A DNA stretch of 64,000 bases from Symbiodinium natans (GCA_905221605.1 CAJNDS010002327.1:328997-392996), one strand, 5' to 3'; counted from the stretch's first letter, positions 50,880 to 61,289 are shown. Numbers and translations are program-made. Notes: a model not told the origin generated them from the letters alone.

Positions 50880-53800
50880 GCCGCACGTGATCCGAGTGGA
50901 TGCGGTAGCAGTTCTTAGTAGTTCTTACATCCTCCCGCATCCAGAAAGCAGTAGCAACATGTTGCAACTTCAAGTTGTGAGCGCAGCACAGTTTGATATG
51001 CTCCTGCGTGAGATCTTAGATTCATGCTCACTTCGTTTAAAAAGCCTACATGAGATCGTGGCTTTTGGCGGACATCCTTTGGGCATCTGGGTGCAAGAAG
51101 GGCTGTCGCCATATGTCCGCTCTTACATAGAATGTCAAAGCGGGGGTTGTGTCTGTACTATTCTGTGCCTGACTTGAATGGGAGGAGTAAAGTAAAGCTC
51201 ATGCTGCTTATCATGCTCTTGACATTTGTGCTTTCGGCCTCTAGCTGGCATGCTGCTCTCCCATCATTGGCCTGCTGGTTTGTTCAGAAGCTGTTTATCT
51301 GGTGCCACTTGCGAAGCTGTCTCAGGGGGGGGAGTCGCTCATCGTGTTTGATCGCAACAGCGCGGCCGTGAAGGCGATAGCAGGCCAGAGGCTGGGCACA
51401 TGATTTGGTTAGCTATCTCATATCTAGCTCATGCGTCTGTGATTTTGCAGCTTCACGGCACGAGACGACGTGCTTGAAAGTGGCATATGAAACAGTTTAT
51501 CTACCTCGCTCGCTCTCCCTCTCTCCCTCTCACGCTCTCTCTCTCTCTCTCTCGCCCTCCCCCTCCCTGTCCACAGACATGTCGCTTTTTTCGTAGCAGA
51601 CTGGCATGGTGCTGGGCAGATGTTCTGTCTCCACATGTCTACCTGCTCCATTGCTGCCTGCATCAAGTTCACTTATGCACATCCTACGACTACCCAATGA
51701 CGTGTGCAATGTGTTCGGAGCCTTCTTCAAGATAAATGAGAGTGTAAATCGATGAGTCTGCGTGAAATGTTTCTCGGTTGGGTACGCGCATCGCTGCATG
51801 CTTTGGAGGCGAGGCTGTCAGAGCAGCGGAAAGTCTTGCTGAGGCTGCTGCGACATCTGCGATGTTTTTCTTGTGAAATCTTGTGAGATTTAACCCTCTG
51901 AAGAGACTATTTGAAAGGAAACAGAAGGCAACTGACTCTGCGAGTTAGACATATAAGGTAACTTAGTAAGCAAGTTAGTCTCGTTTCCGCCGACGTGCTG
52001 TGCAACGGAGGAACGAGCTAGGAGCTTGGCCCCCGCGACCCAAGCCTTGGAGACTGCCTTGGGGAATTCTCCGCAACTGCAAAAGGGTGGCAGGGAATGA
52101 GCAGAGCAGAGCAGAGAAGATTCTCAGCGCCGAGAACGAAACAGTCAAACCAGAATTGGCGTGCAGAACCGGGGCTTTCCGAGTTTTTCCGAGAGTCCGG
52201 AAGGATCCGGAAGGCCCCGACCTTGGACTTTCTCTAGAATCTTGGAGCGTTAGAACCCCCCTCAATTCACTTGATTACAAACAGCAATGTAGCTTTGTGA
52301 TGAAATCTCTCTCACACACACGCGCGCTTCTGAAACCATTGCAGCATGAAGCACCTTGTTTGAAGGTGGCGCAGAATTCCTGGGTTGTGTTCTCCGCTCT
52401 GCCAGACGACCATGCACGTCACCTAGTAGCGGTATTCTGTCTCATGCGCGACGCGTGTAGCGTTCGGCTGGAGTCATATCACATGGCTCTCAGGTGCTAC
52501 AGGCAGTATCTTCAGAGCTGTTGCCAGCATTGGCAGCTCGAGGTGACCGCTTCAGCCTTAAACCGACTGCTGTTGAGCGCCCGAGTCGCAGGGGGATGAC
52601 ATGTGAGATCACTTTGAGTTGCTTTACAGAGGACTTCAGAGAGTACGAAGGTACTGTCGCAGGGAGATGGGCCCTCGTAGTGGTCGAAGCGATTTACGTG
52701 TTAAGAAAGTTTCTTCACAGTTTTCTGACTACAGTTACGGCGCTATGTGCAACCTCGCAGCGTCGGGTCATTGAGCACTTTTCCCAGCAGGCTTTGGGGT
52801 GGCCGGGGTAAGGGGGACAGGGACACCGGGGGGGCGAAAGGGTGCTTTGCGGACCTGGAGTGAGGCTTAGGGAAGGCCACTTGACGACATGTGCTGTTCC
52901 CTCGGCGCTCTCCTCCGTCGGCGAATACGAATGCTAGGAGCCCTGCCCTACAGGTCTCCCAATCCCCAAACCATCCTAAACCATCGGAAGGAGTGGAACT
53001 GGGCCCAAAGACGCAGACGACACCAGTGGGAGTAAGGTCCGATTCACGTCTCTTGCTCCACCGTTTCGCCGAGCATCTCACGGGCCTTGTCTGAGGCAAC
53101 CGTTAAGAGCCGTGACGTTGCTTTGCAAAACAGCTTCATCAGACGGCGTCCTGCTGACTTCATTCATGCCGCCTGTTGGAAGGCTCTACTTGTAGCTTGA
53201 GAGGCTCATGCAGCCAAAGACGTCGGCTTCGTGTCAGCACCTGTCTTCGCCCGTTGGGGCGCCAGCAGTTCAATGAGCATGGTTGCTACGTGCAGTTGTA
53301 GTTCTTATCGTGCCGGACTCCGTGCACATGATTCAATGGGAGAAAGCTACTCGGGGGGCACCTGCTGACTTGGCTAACCCGCGTAAGGTCCTGACGGTAT
53401 GAGACGCGGCGAAGCAACTTTCCCGGCTTGCTCCTCATTTCATGCTGCAAATCATCAGCCGTCAATCATTGCATCAGCAACAGGTAAGTGGACCGCACTG
53501 GGCAAAGGAGAAGGTTGCGCTGGCCTCAAAGTTTGTGAATATCGTTGAATCCCGAGACTGCAGAAACTGCGCTGATCGAATGGCTCTCTACACAGTGCAG
53601 TCAGGTCCTCAACAAGGGTTTGTCTTACTTCGCGAGGTCCCCTTGCTCCAGAAGACTGCCTTGGGGGTTCATGATTTTGGTGAGGACGCACCCATGACCG
53701 AGATAAGTACTGCATCGGGAACCCTGTCAGCCAGCACATCACTGCATTGTCCACCAAGCCTTGCATTTGTTGATTGTACTTGTCTGCTTGCGTTGTGCTC

Positions 53801-56800
53801 AGCCGTGACTGTGTGTCAGAGCACTATTGAATGAACTACTTGCCTTGTGCTGCCACTCAAAAAGCCAAAGTGCAACTCACATTCATGCCATTTGCCACAT
53901 CACTACTGAGTGACTTCCGGCAGGATGCTGGTGCCGCTAATGTGGCCGCGCACGCAGCTCTCTGTTGATTCTTAGGAGCATCGGAGGAGGATAACTCATT
54001 TCCCCAAATCAAGCAGCGTGAGCTTCATCCGCAAGGCAGTTTCTCTGAAGCATGCCCCAATCCCCTCACAGCAAGATGCAGGTCAAGTTGGGCGGAAATT
54101 TTCTGATCGCCGCCGCGATTGAATCGCTGGCAGAGGTGAGCCTGACCCTAAGAATCTCTTAGACCTTTTCAATCCGCCTCACCTCAACCCATGGCATGCC
54201 CAATACCCGGCAACATTTTTCTCTGGTCAAAGGTCGAGGTGTGTCGAACCGAAGTAGACGCCAATGATGGATTGTCATAGGCAGTGATTACGCCCCATCT
54301 TGACAGGTTTTGAAACAGTTGGGGAGAGGTTCGCCGCCGGAGATATCCGGAAACAGATAGTCTGAAGGCTGAAGGTCAGAAGCCCAAACCAGCGTTTTGA
54401 CAGGAATCCCTGTCCAGGCGCAGTCTGGAACAGCAATCTGCAGGATTCGGTATCCTTCGATCCTCCACACGGCCTGCTGGCCTCGAGCAAAAAATAGCAA
54501 AGCACAAAGCGGAGAATAGAACCCGGAAACAAGGGAAGGACCCCTCCCTTTTGCCTGCTACCAGTCAGCCCCGCGTGGTTCTTGTCACATCTGTCGAGCG
54601 GTTGCTGTTACGAGGAGTGTGGCTTTGGTGACGCTTTCCCTCATACGCCATTTGCGAAAATCCTCCCGTTTTACCAGAACTGTGGCAGGCATCGGCGCTG
54701 GCAGAGAGCCATGATGTCGTTCTCTTAGCCTTTAGGAAGTCACTCCTGTGCTGTGGTCGGAGGTGGCCTCAGCAAGACACTACCTGCTCCTATGTGTCGA
54801 CAGCTATGTTGCGGTTCGTTCTTCAGGTTGATCGCGAAAAGTTTGTCTCCTTGATGCCATCACCTCGGGTGTGTGAGCTTTTTTTAGCAGTCAGAAGCCT
54901 GTTGCATCACTATTTCCCAAGTTTCTGTCGAACCTCGTAAACAATGTAGTTAGATGCCAGCGAGGTGGTCGACTATTGTATGGTCTGAGTGCTCTAGTTT
55001 GTCCCTCAGGTCCTCTACAATCTTCGATTGCTTGATTTACAAGGGGTACGGTGGCACCGGCACGATTTGCTCCCTGTTGTGGCCAGTGGCCATCCTCTGC
55101 CGGCGCAGTCGATGTGGCAGTTTGCCGGTGCATCAACAGGTCAGAGACGAAGCGTGTTCAGAGTATCGGGCCCAGACTAGACTCATTTTTTTTGCAGGAC
55201 ACCGCGTAGCTGCACGGGACCATCACCCGTACCCGGATGAGACTCGGCTGCGACACTACTGTGATTAATGGGAACCTCGCCAGCTCGGCAGGGTCTGGCC
55301 TGTGAGGTTGTTTGTTGCTTGGGAAGCTTTTGGAAGCTAGGGGGCCGGGTTTCTTATTGTTCCTTCCAATGATTTCTAATGTTTCTTGAGTTTCTTGTGT
55401 GAATTCAAATCATCTGTCACTCGAAGACTCCGGATCCGGCTGAGCTGTTGTTAAAATTAGAGGGAGTAGATGAAGCTCTACGTTTCAAAGCTTTGAAACC
55501 CTAGAGCCTCCAAGCCCTAAACCGGAGTCGCAGTTGAAGGTGCATGAGTAATTACATACAAGTAGGTTTACAAGTATGTAAGGTAACTGAGAGTGGAGAG
55601 GCTGGTGAACGATTTTTTGCGGCGTGGCGAAGCCTAGTGGGCCTATTTTGGCGAGACAGCAAAAGGCAGAGGAGAGGAGGTATTTGCCCTTGCTCTTCAG
55701 GATTCTAGGGAGCCAGCGTACAATAATCGGCATTCCCTTGAATCCCTACACCTTCATCAAATTGAAGAATTCTCCAGCAGGCCCATTTTGCGCTGGACTT
55801 GGGCAGCAAGGACAGCTGTGACCCGAGTGAGAGTTTTTCGATCTGGGGAGAGTGCTGCGCTTGCTACTGATCGTCTCGTGCATGATCCGATGCGTGTGCT
55901 ATGCAAGGTGTCTGGGAAACCTTAGATTAGATAGACAGGGCTAGACTCAGACGTTGAGCAAGTTGCTCACAAGATGCTGCTTATGCGACTAGATCTGAAA
56001 GCTGTCCACTTCCACACCGAGCAAAGGAGAATACTGGAGAACATGGGGAATAGAAATGGGATGCCTACTCGTGGCCATCTCCACCGTGGAAGCCGCGCGA
56101 CATGCCAACAAGCATGAAGGCACAGTGTTCCACTTCCGTCGTTGTGCTCACTCGTACGCTCTAGGCATGGAAGAAAGAGATCGAGTACAGTAGCCGCTGT
56201 ACTCATTGTGGAAGTTGCTTTTCAAGGGAACCTGCATTCACCATCATTGACCAACCGGAGGCGGCCCAGGCAATGTGATCAAAATTCCCGGGGGGGAAGC
56301 GGGAGCACCGCGAGTCAGGACCTGGTTTCATAAGGGGCTATATGGTCAGAGCGTGAGAGAACAAGAGTCCGACTTGTGTCGAAGATATGGGAAGAAGCGG
56401 AAGTTTGCGTGGGAAGAAGTGGAGGTTTGCAGAGCACAGAGCAGCCATGGGGCTATATGGTCAGAGCGTGAGAGAACAAGAGTCCGACTTGTGTCGAAGA
56501 TATGGGAAGAAGCGGAAGTTTGCGTGGGAAGAAGTGGAGGTTTGCAGAGCACAGAGCAGCCATGAGCGGCCTGCACGGAGAGCGCTAAAAGATTGCCTAC
56601 GCTCGCCTGCCTTGGATCTGTTTGGGGCTGCTGCTACCAAAGCTGTCCTATACTCCTAATGCTCCCACCATCTCTCGCACACACTTGAGTCACAACGGTT
56701 TTTCCAGCTGCGCTTATGGCAAGGCCAGTTTCTCTTCCACCAATCTAAGAATCTATCGGATCCATGGCTCTTCTGCACCATTCAGAGGCCTTTGCATTTG

Positions 56801-59031
56801 CAGGCCCTCGTCCGACCCCGGGCGTTGTTCTTCGAGATCTTCGTGGCTACATGTGTCTCTTGTTTTTTCTGCAGTCGTCTTGCAGGCCGCTGCGCTACGG
56901 GTTTGGTCTCTCTTCGGTCTGGGCTGTCTCTCTAAAAAAAGGCCTCACCGCCTCCCAGTCCAGTTGTGCCAGTTGTGCAGCAGCCCCACGGCTTCCTTGC
57001 CTTTCTCAGCAGGAAGCGCTCCCTGGATTCCCAACACTGCCCCCAAATTCAGCTGCGTTGGCCTCCCACCCCAGAAGCATAAAGCAGCAGTTGTGCAAAC
57101 CTCCCGGGCCCTGCTTGGCCATGAGGAGTAAAATAGCCCTTTCTTTCTTGATCCGTCTGAGCAGCAGGTTGCAAAAGTCTGTGCAGATGGGGCCATGGAG
57201 CGGTCGGTACGCCTCCGCAAGCAACTAAACGGAAATCCGCCGCTAAAATCTGCGAGTGTTGGTCGAATGTTGTCGTTCTCTCCCTCGGCGATTTGGCTTG
57301 TTCCTGTCGTTTCCTTGTGATGACATGCTTCCGATGATGATGGCCAGTGCTTCTACCTCCCGGCTTCGCAGACGCATCAGGCAGCGAGATCGGGATCACC
57401 GGCATTCTCACTTTCATGTGCTGCCTCCACACGATGATGGTTTTACTTTACTATGTTTCGCTGCAGAAAGATCGTGCTACTTCCAAACGCCGGCATCGAA
57501 ACCATCGGCCAGGATAGCCTCATGAACATGCACGTGGACCAGACAGAGGCTCTCTCACAGTCGGCGCAACAGGCACCCAGACGACCATCGGAGACCAGAT
57601 TTTCGATTTTCGTCACTCTGGTGCCTGACCCATGACCGGTGATCCTCCAACTAGGTCCCGCCCGACCACCCGCCCTCCGGCAGCACCAGATCTCAGCTCT
57701 GAAAAAGCAATTCACATCCGACCATCGCTGCCCGCGCCATTTTCGAAGCCATGCCGAGCCAGCACGCACTGGAGACGAAACGCATCGAGTACCTCACCAG
57801 GGTCCTGGCCGCTAGACGCACGGAGAGCACCAACTCTCGTGAGCTGCGCCCCGTGAAGCACAAGAAGCGCAGCTCGTTGTTTACTGTTCTTTCTTTGCGG
57901 AAGAAGTGTTTTTAGTTTCGTCTGGATGGTGTCATACCTTGGCAGACATCGTGGAATGGGAATATTGCGTCATATGGCGTGGCACGGTCTCAGCATGTGC
58001 AGGACGTGTCCCTTGTGCACAGTGCAGCGGCGCAGGTGCTGCTCTTATTTTCTGATTTGAATCGAAATGGTGTACACAGGGCCATCTAGAGGCATTGTGT
58101 CTGGCACGCTGGCCTGCGCCTTCCGCACGCCCTGTGCCTAGGCACGCTGCCCAATGCCAATTGCATCACTGCTTCGTGATCGGTTTGTGGCATCGCAGAA
58201 TGCTGGAAGAGGCGGGCAGCGTTCGGAACCTTGTTCGTGATAAAACACTAAACTACCATCGCCTTCCTGGAGCGAAAATGCCAGGTGGACTTGATTGGTC
58301 GGCAGTGGCGCTCAAGGCATCCGAGGACGCCGGCAGCCGGCAGGCTTGGTTGCAGCATCCCAGACAGATGAGACAAGGGGGAGGGGGGATGCCGGCAGCG
58401 GGGGGGGTGGGGGGGAACTGCGAACGTTTGGTCTACGCCCACCATTCCCTTCCAACCACTTGACCTGTGGTAGCATATGGTGTTGTCTCTACTCGTACGT
58501 TGTTTGTCGCAGACATGTGAGCCACATGCAACGCGCTGCTAACTTCCAGTGACGCCGTGCCTGGCAACGTGCAGCTTTGGGATGGGTCCCGTTCAGGTGC
58601 AATGCAAGAACTGATGGTTGCAGTTCGTTAGCATACCCAAGCATTGTGGATTGTAGCCTGAAGCATCTGTAGCAATGCATCAAACACGTGATTCAAGAAG
58701 GGTTACTTTAGCAGCAGCATGCAGTGCAGTAGCGGCAGCTTGGACTTCTGTGCTACTGGGAAGGCATGATACTGCCTTTGATTGCCTTTGAGGACATGTG
58801 ATTCACGGAGTTTGACTCGCCCAGGCTTTCATGATAATCGGCCCCTCGGCCTTCACTTTTGTTGCTACCTTGCCAAATCTTGCCGTGCTGCCACACTTTA
58901 AACGTGGCGCATCGTTAAGACTTCCCCTATCTATGCCCTTCTGAAATTCGGCACTTGAGCAGCATTCCTTTGCAGCAGCTTTGCAGGTGGCTGAAGCCAT
59001 CCGACGCCTGGAGAAAGGTTTCTCCGAATGA
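50813..59031 (+). CDS. NAD-dependent 3-hydroxyisobutyrate-dehydrogenase-family oxidoreductase, about 20 exons
   Basis: Reconstructed from exons 50813-50879, 51326-51383, 51809-51858, 52375-52425, 52494-52542, 53037-53095, 53204-53252, 53347-53483, 53652-53684, 53924-53944, 54082-54135, 54689-54715, 54827-54855, 55010-55050, 55198-55238, 55781-55814, 56875-56900, 58142-58211, 58285-58328 (or 58332) and perhaps 58987-59031. Phases agree at every join. The product is about 325 residues. The N-terminal Rossmann domain (PF03446 type) has GFVGLGKIGSG, IVFDRN, VVFSALPDDHA and HVSCSTVSPS. The helical C-terminal domain (PF14833 type) has the active-site segment NVVKLGGN with its lysine, then STIFDCLIYKGYG, DHHPYP and LDWSAVALKASED. 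The family oxidises beta-hydroxyacids with NAD(P); Asp at the end of strand 2 suggests NAD. Substrate is not deducible. The start exon was not found. Exon 8 contains an in-frame TGA. Confidence 0.8.
51326..51383 (+). CDS. Dehydrogenase exon 2: second beta strand
   Basis: Acceptor GTCTCAG, GC donor GCCAGA. Reads GGESLIVFDRNSAAVKAIA. Joins exon 1 with the family's usual spacing. Confidence 0.85.
51809..51858 (+). CDS. Dehydrogenase exon 3
   Basis: Acceptor CTTTGGAG, GC donor GCGATG. Reads EAVRAAESLAEAAATS, the helix before the third conserved strand. Confidence 0.75.
52375..52425 (+). CDS. Dehydrogenase exon 4
   Basis: Acceptor GGCGCAG, donor GTAGCG. Reads NSWVVFSALPDDHARHL; the family has VxxxLPDD at this place. 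It is embedded in a 199-codon open frame that is otherwise intron. Confidence 0.85.
52494..52542 (+). CDS. Dehydrogenase exon 5
   Basis: Acceptor CTCTCAG, donor GTGACC. Reads VLQAVSSELLPALAAR. Confidence 0.8.
53037..53095 (+). CDS. Dehydrogenase exon 6
   Basis: Preceded by AGTAAG, GC donor GCAACC. Reads PIHVSCSTVSPSISRALSE, the conserved (D/S)xST segment. Confidence 0.85.
53204..53252 (+). CDS. Dehydrogenase exon 7: substrate-loop motif
   Basis: Preceded by TTGAGAG, donor GTTGGG. Reads AHAAKDVGFVSAPVFA; the APV(F/S) motif lies at the substrate site in the family. Confidence 0.85.
53347..53483 (+). CDS. Dehydrogenase exon 8 with in-frame TGA
   Basis: Preceded by AGAAAG, donor GTAAGT. Reads APADLANPRKVLTV, TGA (53400-53402), DAAKQLSRLAPHFM, then 13 extra codons before the donor. 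Both sides of the stop match the family in one uninterrupted frame. The left border is the least certain of the gene. Confidence 0.65.
53652..53684 (+). CDS. Dehydrogenase exon 9
   Basis: Acceptor TGCTCCAG, GA donor GACGCA. Reads KTALGVHDFGE. Confidence 0.8.
53924..53944 (+). CDS. Dehydrogenase exon 10, 21 nt
   Basis: Acceptor CCGGCAG, GC donor GCCGCG. Reads DAGAANV. A seven-codon micro-exon, supported by exact fit between its neighbours. Confidence 0.75.
54082..54135 (+). CDS. Dehydrogenase exon 11: active-site lysine
   Basis: Acceptor GATGCAG, donor GTGAGC. Reads VKLGGNFLIAAAIESLAE; Lys and Asn of KLGGN match the family's catalytic pair. Confidence 0.9.
54689..54715 (+). CDS. Dehydrogenase exon 12
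   Basis: Acceptor TGTGGCAG, donor GTCGTT. Reads ASALAESHD. Confidence 0.75.
54827..54855 (+). CDS. Dehydrogenase exon 13
   Basis: Acceptor TCTTCAG, GC donor GCCATC. Reads VDREKFVSL plus two bases. Confidence 0.8.
55010..55050 (+). CDS. Dehydrogenase exon 14
   Basis: Acceptor TCCCTCAG, donor GTGGCA. Reads SSTIFDCLIYKGY. Confidence 0.85.
55198..55238 (+). CDS. Dehydrogenase exon 15
   Basis: Acceptor TTTTTTTTGCAG, GA donor GAGACT. Reads HRVAARDHHPYPD. Confidence 0.8.
55781..55814 (+). CDS. Dehydrogenase exon 16
   Basis: Acceptor CCAGCAG, GC donor GCTGTG. Reads AHFALDLGSKD, aligned with the family's LGLKD segment (Ser in place of Leu). Confidence 0.75.
56334..56563. repeat. 115-bp perfect tandem duplication
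   Basis: Two copies, 56334-56448 and 56449-56563, appear identical by eye. The unit length is not a multiple of three. It lies in the intron between dehydrogenase exons 16 and 17. Confidence 0.93.
56875..56900 (+). CDS. Dehydrogenase exon 17, 26 nt
   Basis: Acceptor TTTTTTCTGCAG, donor GTTTGG. Reads VLQAAALR after a split codon. Fits spacing between LGSKD and PMP. Confidence 0.65.
58142..58211 (+). CDS. Dehydrogenase exon 18
   Basis: Preceded by TGCCTAG, GC donor GCGGGC. Reads ARCPMPIASLLRDRFVASQN then AGR; PMPxASxxRDR is a clear family signature. Confidence 0.85.
58285..58328 (+). CDS. Dehydrogenase exon 19
   Basis: Acceptor TGCCAG. Reads GLDWSAVALKASED. It ends at GC donor GCCGGC (58329), or four bases later at GCAGCC, which would add Ala. 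Confidence 0.85.
58987..59031 (+). CDS. Possible terminal exon of the dehydrogenase
   Basis: Acceptor CTTTGCAG, then VAEAIRRLEKGFSE and TGA at 59029-59031. Phase agrees if exon 19 ends at 58328. It could instead be a coiled-coil exon of another gene. Confidence 0.4.
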   Translation: MAEAIRRLEKGFSE

Positions 59032-59482
59032 GTTGACATGCATGGGGAGACCATATTCTCTTCGAAGTTATCAGTTGTTGCCCGCAAGACTGGCATTGCG
59101 CCGACTAGTGGTGTGAGGCATGCATCACAACGTTTATAAGCATGGACGATCGACATATAGTGAAAGGCAGCATGCTCAATGTCTACGTTTGTACATGTTT
59201 GTACCCTGCATGCACCTTATCTCTTGAGTGGGGAAGAAAACGTGCCGCATGCAGGATGCTTTGCAGCAATGTTGACACGTACTGGTACTGCAGGAATAGA
59301 GGTATCCGGCATTACCCGCCCAGGCAGTGAAGCTGAATTTGAAAGCCGGTTTGATTACTCTTTCGACCACAAACTGTACAACAATTGATGAGTTAGGAGG
59401 CTAACTGCGCGTGAGAGTGTGAACGTACGGCATCCCAGAAGAGCAGGACAGTTTCAGCATGTTTCAGCAGTTGCCTTTTCAG

Positions 59483-59587
59483 GTTCAGGATGCTTCAAAG
59501 TTGCGGTGTGGTCAGCGCACTTGCATCATTTGCCCAGATGTGCTTTGCGAGATGAGGAGGACACACGTTGCTTCAGAGGACAACGAG
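59483..59587 (+). CDS. Cys-rich exon, unknown
   Basis: Acceptor GCCTTTTCAG, donor GTACGT, 35 codons, phase 0/0. Reads VQDASKLRCGQRTCIICPDV then LCEMRRTHVASEDNE. The Cx4CxxCx4C spacing suggests metal binding. No known finger recognised. Confidence 0.5.
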
Positions 59588-59863
59588 GTACGTAAATTCT
59601 GAATCGGTACAAATACAGAAAGTCGCCTGGCAGCGGCCCATTACCTGAGCCGAAGCTGATGTGCAAGATGGGCTCACAGCCATGCCAAAGATGGCGCCTG
59701 GGTCAAAGTCTGTTGATTCCATTACACACACATATTTCCTTATAGGTATTATGTGTACTGATGCATTAACTTATGTAGTGATTACACACACATGTACATA
59801 TGTATATATATATATGCATTATCTATTGATTGAGATAAAGACTGTTCGATATTGTTCTCGCAG

Positions 59864-60020
59864 TTCAGTGCAAATCAGTGACCGCTGGCCTTTGCGCAAG
59901 CCATGCCCCGCTTGCTCGCAGAGCCTCTTTCCAGTTTTCAGGCTCGAAGACAACTTGGCTCACAGATGTAAAGACTGGAGATTCACGCAGACTTGTCAGA
60001 GAAACTTGTACAGTGTGAAG
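59864..60020 (+). CDS. Cys/His exon, unknown
   Basis: Acceptor TTCTCGCAG, donor GTGAGA. Reads SDRWPLRKPCPACSQSLFPV then RLEDNLAHRCKDWRFTQTC. CPAC followed by HxC could complete a zinc site. Phase does not join directly to the preceding Cys-rich exon, so an exon or border is missing between them. Confidence 0.5.
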
Positions 60021-60119
60021 GTGAGATGTTACCGCGGCGTTGCCCAGCTAGATGCTTTGCCAAGCTGCCCACCCAGACATGTTCGTGGCCAGGCCTGACT
60101 GAACGCAGACAGCAGACAG

Positions 60120-60198
60120 GACATGTCGATGAAGCATGTGTATGAGCGCTGGGAGTCCCTGAGAGAGGCTTGCGGATTCCTTGGCGACATACCTGCAG
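60120..60198 (+). CDS. Exon of unknown gene
   Basis: Acceptor CAGACAG, donor GTTGCC. Reads DMSMKHVYERWESLREACG then FLGDIPA. Confidence 0.5.
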
Positions 60199-60272
60199 GT
60201 TGCCAGCATTTGAGGGCGTGAGGGTGCTGACCTGATAGGCTCACCTCTTCTGTAGCTCCCTTTGCACAGCAG

Positions 60273-60531
60273 GAAGGTGCACCCCTTGCCCGTCGAAAAG
60301 TCAGAAGTCAGAGTTTCTGCATGCGAGCGTTTTCATAGTTCGGTCTCGCAACTCGCGACGAGGCCCCGGAAGTTTGCCCCGTCACACAACATCTTTCTTG
60401 CCAGACTTGGACCCAGGTGCGCTCTTCGATCTAGGGTCTATTCTCGGATTGGACAGGTTGGTTCTCGCCAAGTTTTGCAAGTCCATGCAAGCTATTTTCA
60501 GGCATGAAGGCAAGGAAACAAGAGAGTCGTA
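60273..60531 (+). CDS. Candidate terminal exon
   Basis: After CAGCAG the frame that continues the preceding exon's phase stays open 87 codons to TAG at 60529-60531. Segments: SQKSEFLHASVFIVRSRNSR, PDLDPGALFDLGSILGLDRL, AKFCKSMQAIFRHEGKETRE. Another + frame (60262-60507) is also open. No family recognised. Confidence 0.35.
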
Positions 60532-60577
60532 GAACGAGGCCGGCTTATCCGGCTACGGCACCCAACGAGCTTCTCAG

Positions 60578-60621
60578 AAGCCGAGAATGCTGCAGATCGC
60601 GCCCAGCTGCTGCAGGCTGAG
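60578..60621 (+). CDS. Coiled-coil exon, AENAADRAQLLQAE
   Basis: Acceptor TTCTCAG, donor GTGCAT, ends in phase 0. Confidence 0.55.
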
Positions 60622-60971
60622 GTGCATCGGAGCGGTCGGTTAGAAAAGACTCGAAGCCATTGAATTGAATCTGTCGGCTCTTGGCAATTTCGTAAGTAGG
60701 TGCAGTACTGTATGGGTAGCGGTAGCGGCCACTATGTTCGCGGTCATCTTCTCTCGGCGTTGCAGTTCGGCTCGTCTCCCTCACCTCCTCCTCCTCCTCA
60801 ATATACCGCCTGTTCCATCGTCGCAAATTGTCGCAAACACGACATACAGAGAGAACAAAGACACCAGCACGCGGGTTGTCAAGGCTGTTCGTTCTCTTTG
60901 TCTGGCTATTCTGGCTTTAGCTTCATCAACCGTATCATCCTGGAACTTGGAGGCGAGAGAGGCATGATTCC

Positions 60972-61289
60972 TTGAGTCCTTCACACCTTTTGTCCCTCGC
61001 TTGGATGAATCGCTTAACGAGCTCTAATCACGCGAAATCGCCACAAGAACCCCAATGTCAGTTTTTCGGCGAACTCCTTGAGCTGGGTCTTAGTGAAGAT
61101 GTTGCATTTTCTCCTTTTCTGGTCTGTAACTATCCTCAGTACATGAAAGGGATGAGGAGAGTGAGCAGCCGGCTTACTTTGGGTTTCTCGCAGTTTTCTC
61201 TACATCTAGTACAAGAAGCAGCTCGAGTCTTTGCGCAGCCTTCTTCGTCCATCGCTCGGACTCTGACGCGCCATCAAAATAGAGAGTGA
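60972..61289 (+). CDS. Open frame, unknown
   Basis: 105 codons: QFFGELLELGLSEDVAFSPF then TLGFSQFSLHLVQEAARVFA. Fairly protein-like; borders unresolved. Confidence 0.3.
   Translation: MSPSHLLSLAWMNRLTSSNHAKSPQEPQCQFFGELLELGLSEDVAFSPFLVCNYPQYMKGMRRVSSRLTLGFSQFSLHLVQEAARVFAQPSSSIARTLTRHQNRE

Noticed and set aside
50880-50920. Frameshift after the GxGxxG loop (HVIRVDAVAV in the next frame)
   Set aside because: At first it looked like a frameshifted second strand, but the true second strand (LIVFDRN) is at 51326-51383 after a GC donor.
52000-52599. 199-codon open frame taken as one gene
   Set aside because: Only dehydrogenase exon 4 lies in this frame; exon 5 is in another frame, and the rest has no family match. 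The frame is fortuitously open intron.
56387-56659. RRALKDCLRSPALDLFGAAA as a dehydrogenase exon
   Set aside because: The KD string is tempting, but spacing and phase fit the 56875-56900 exon (VLQAAALR) much better.
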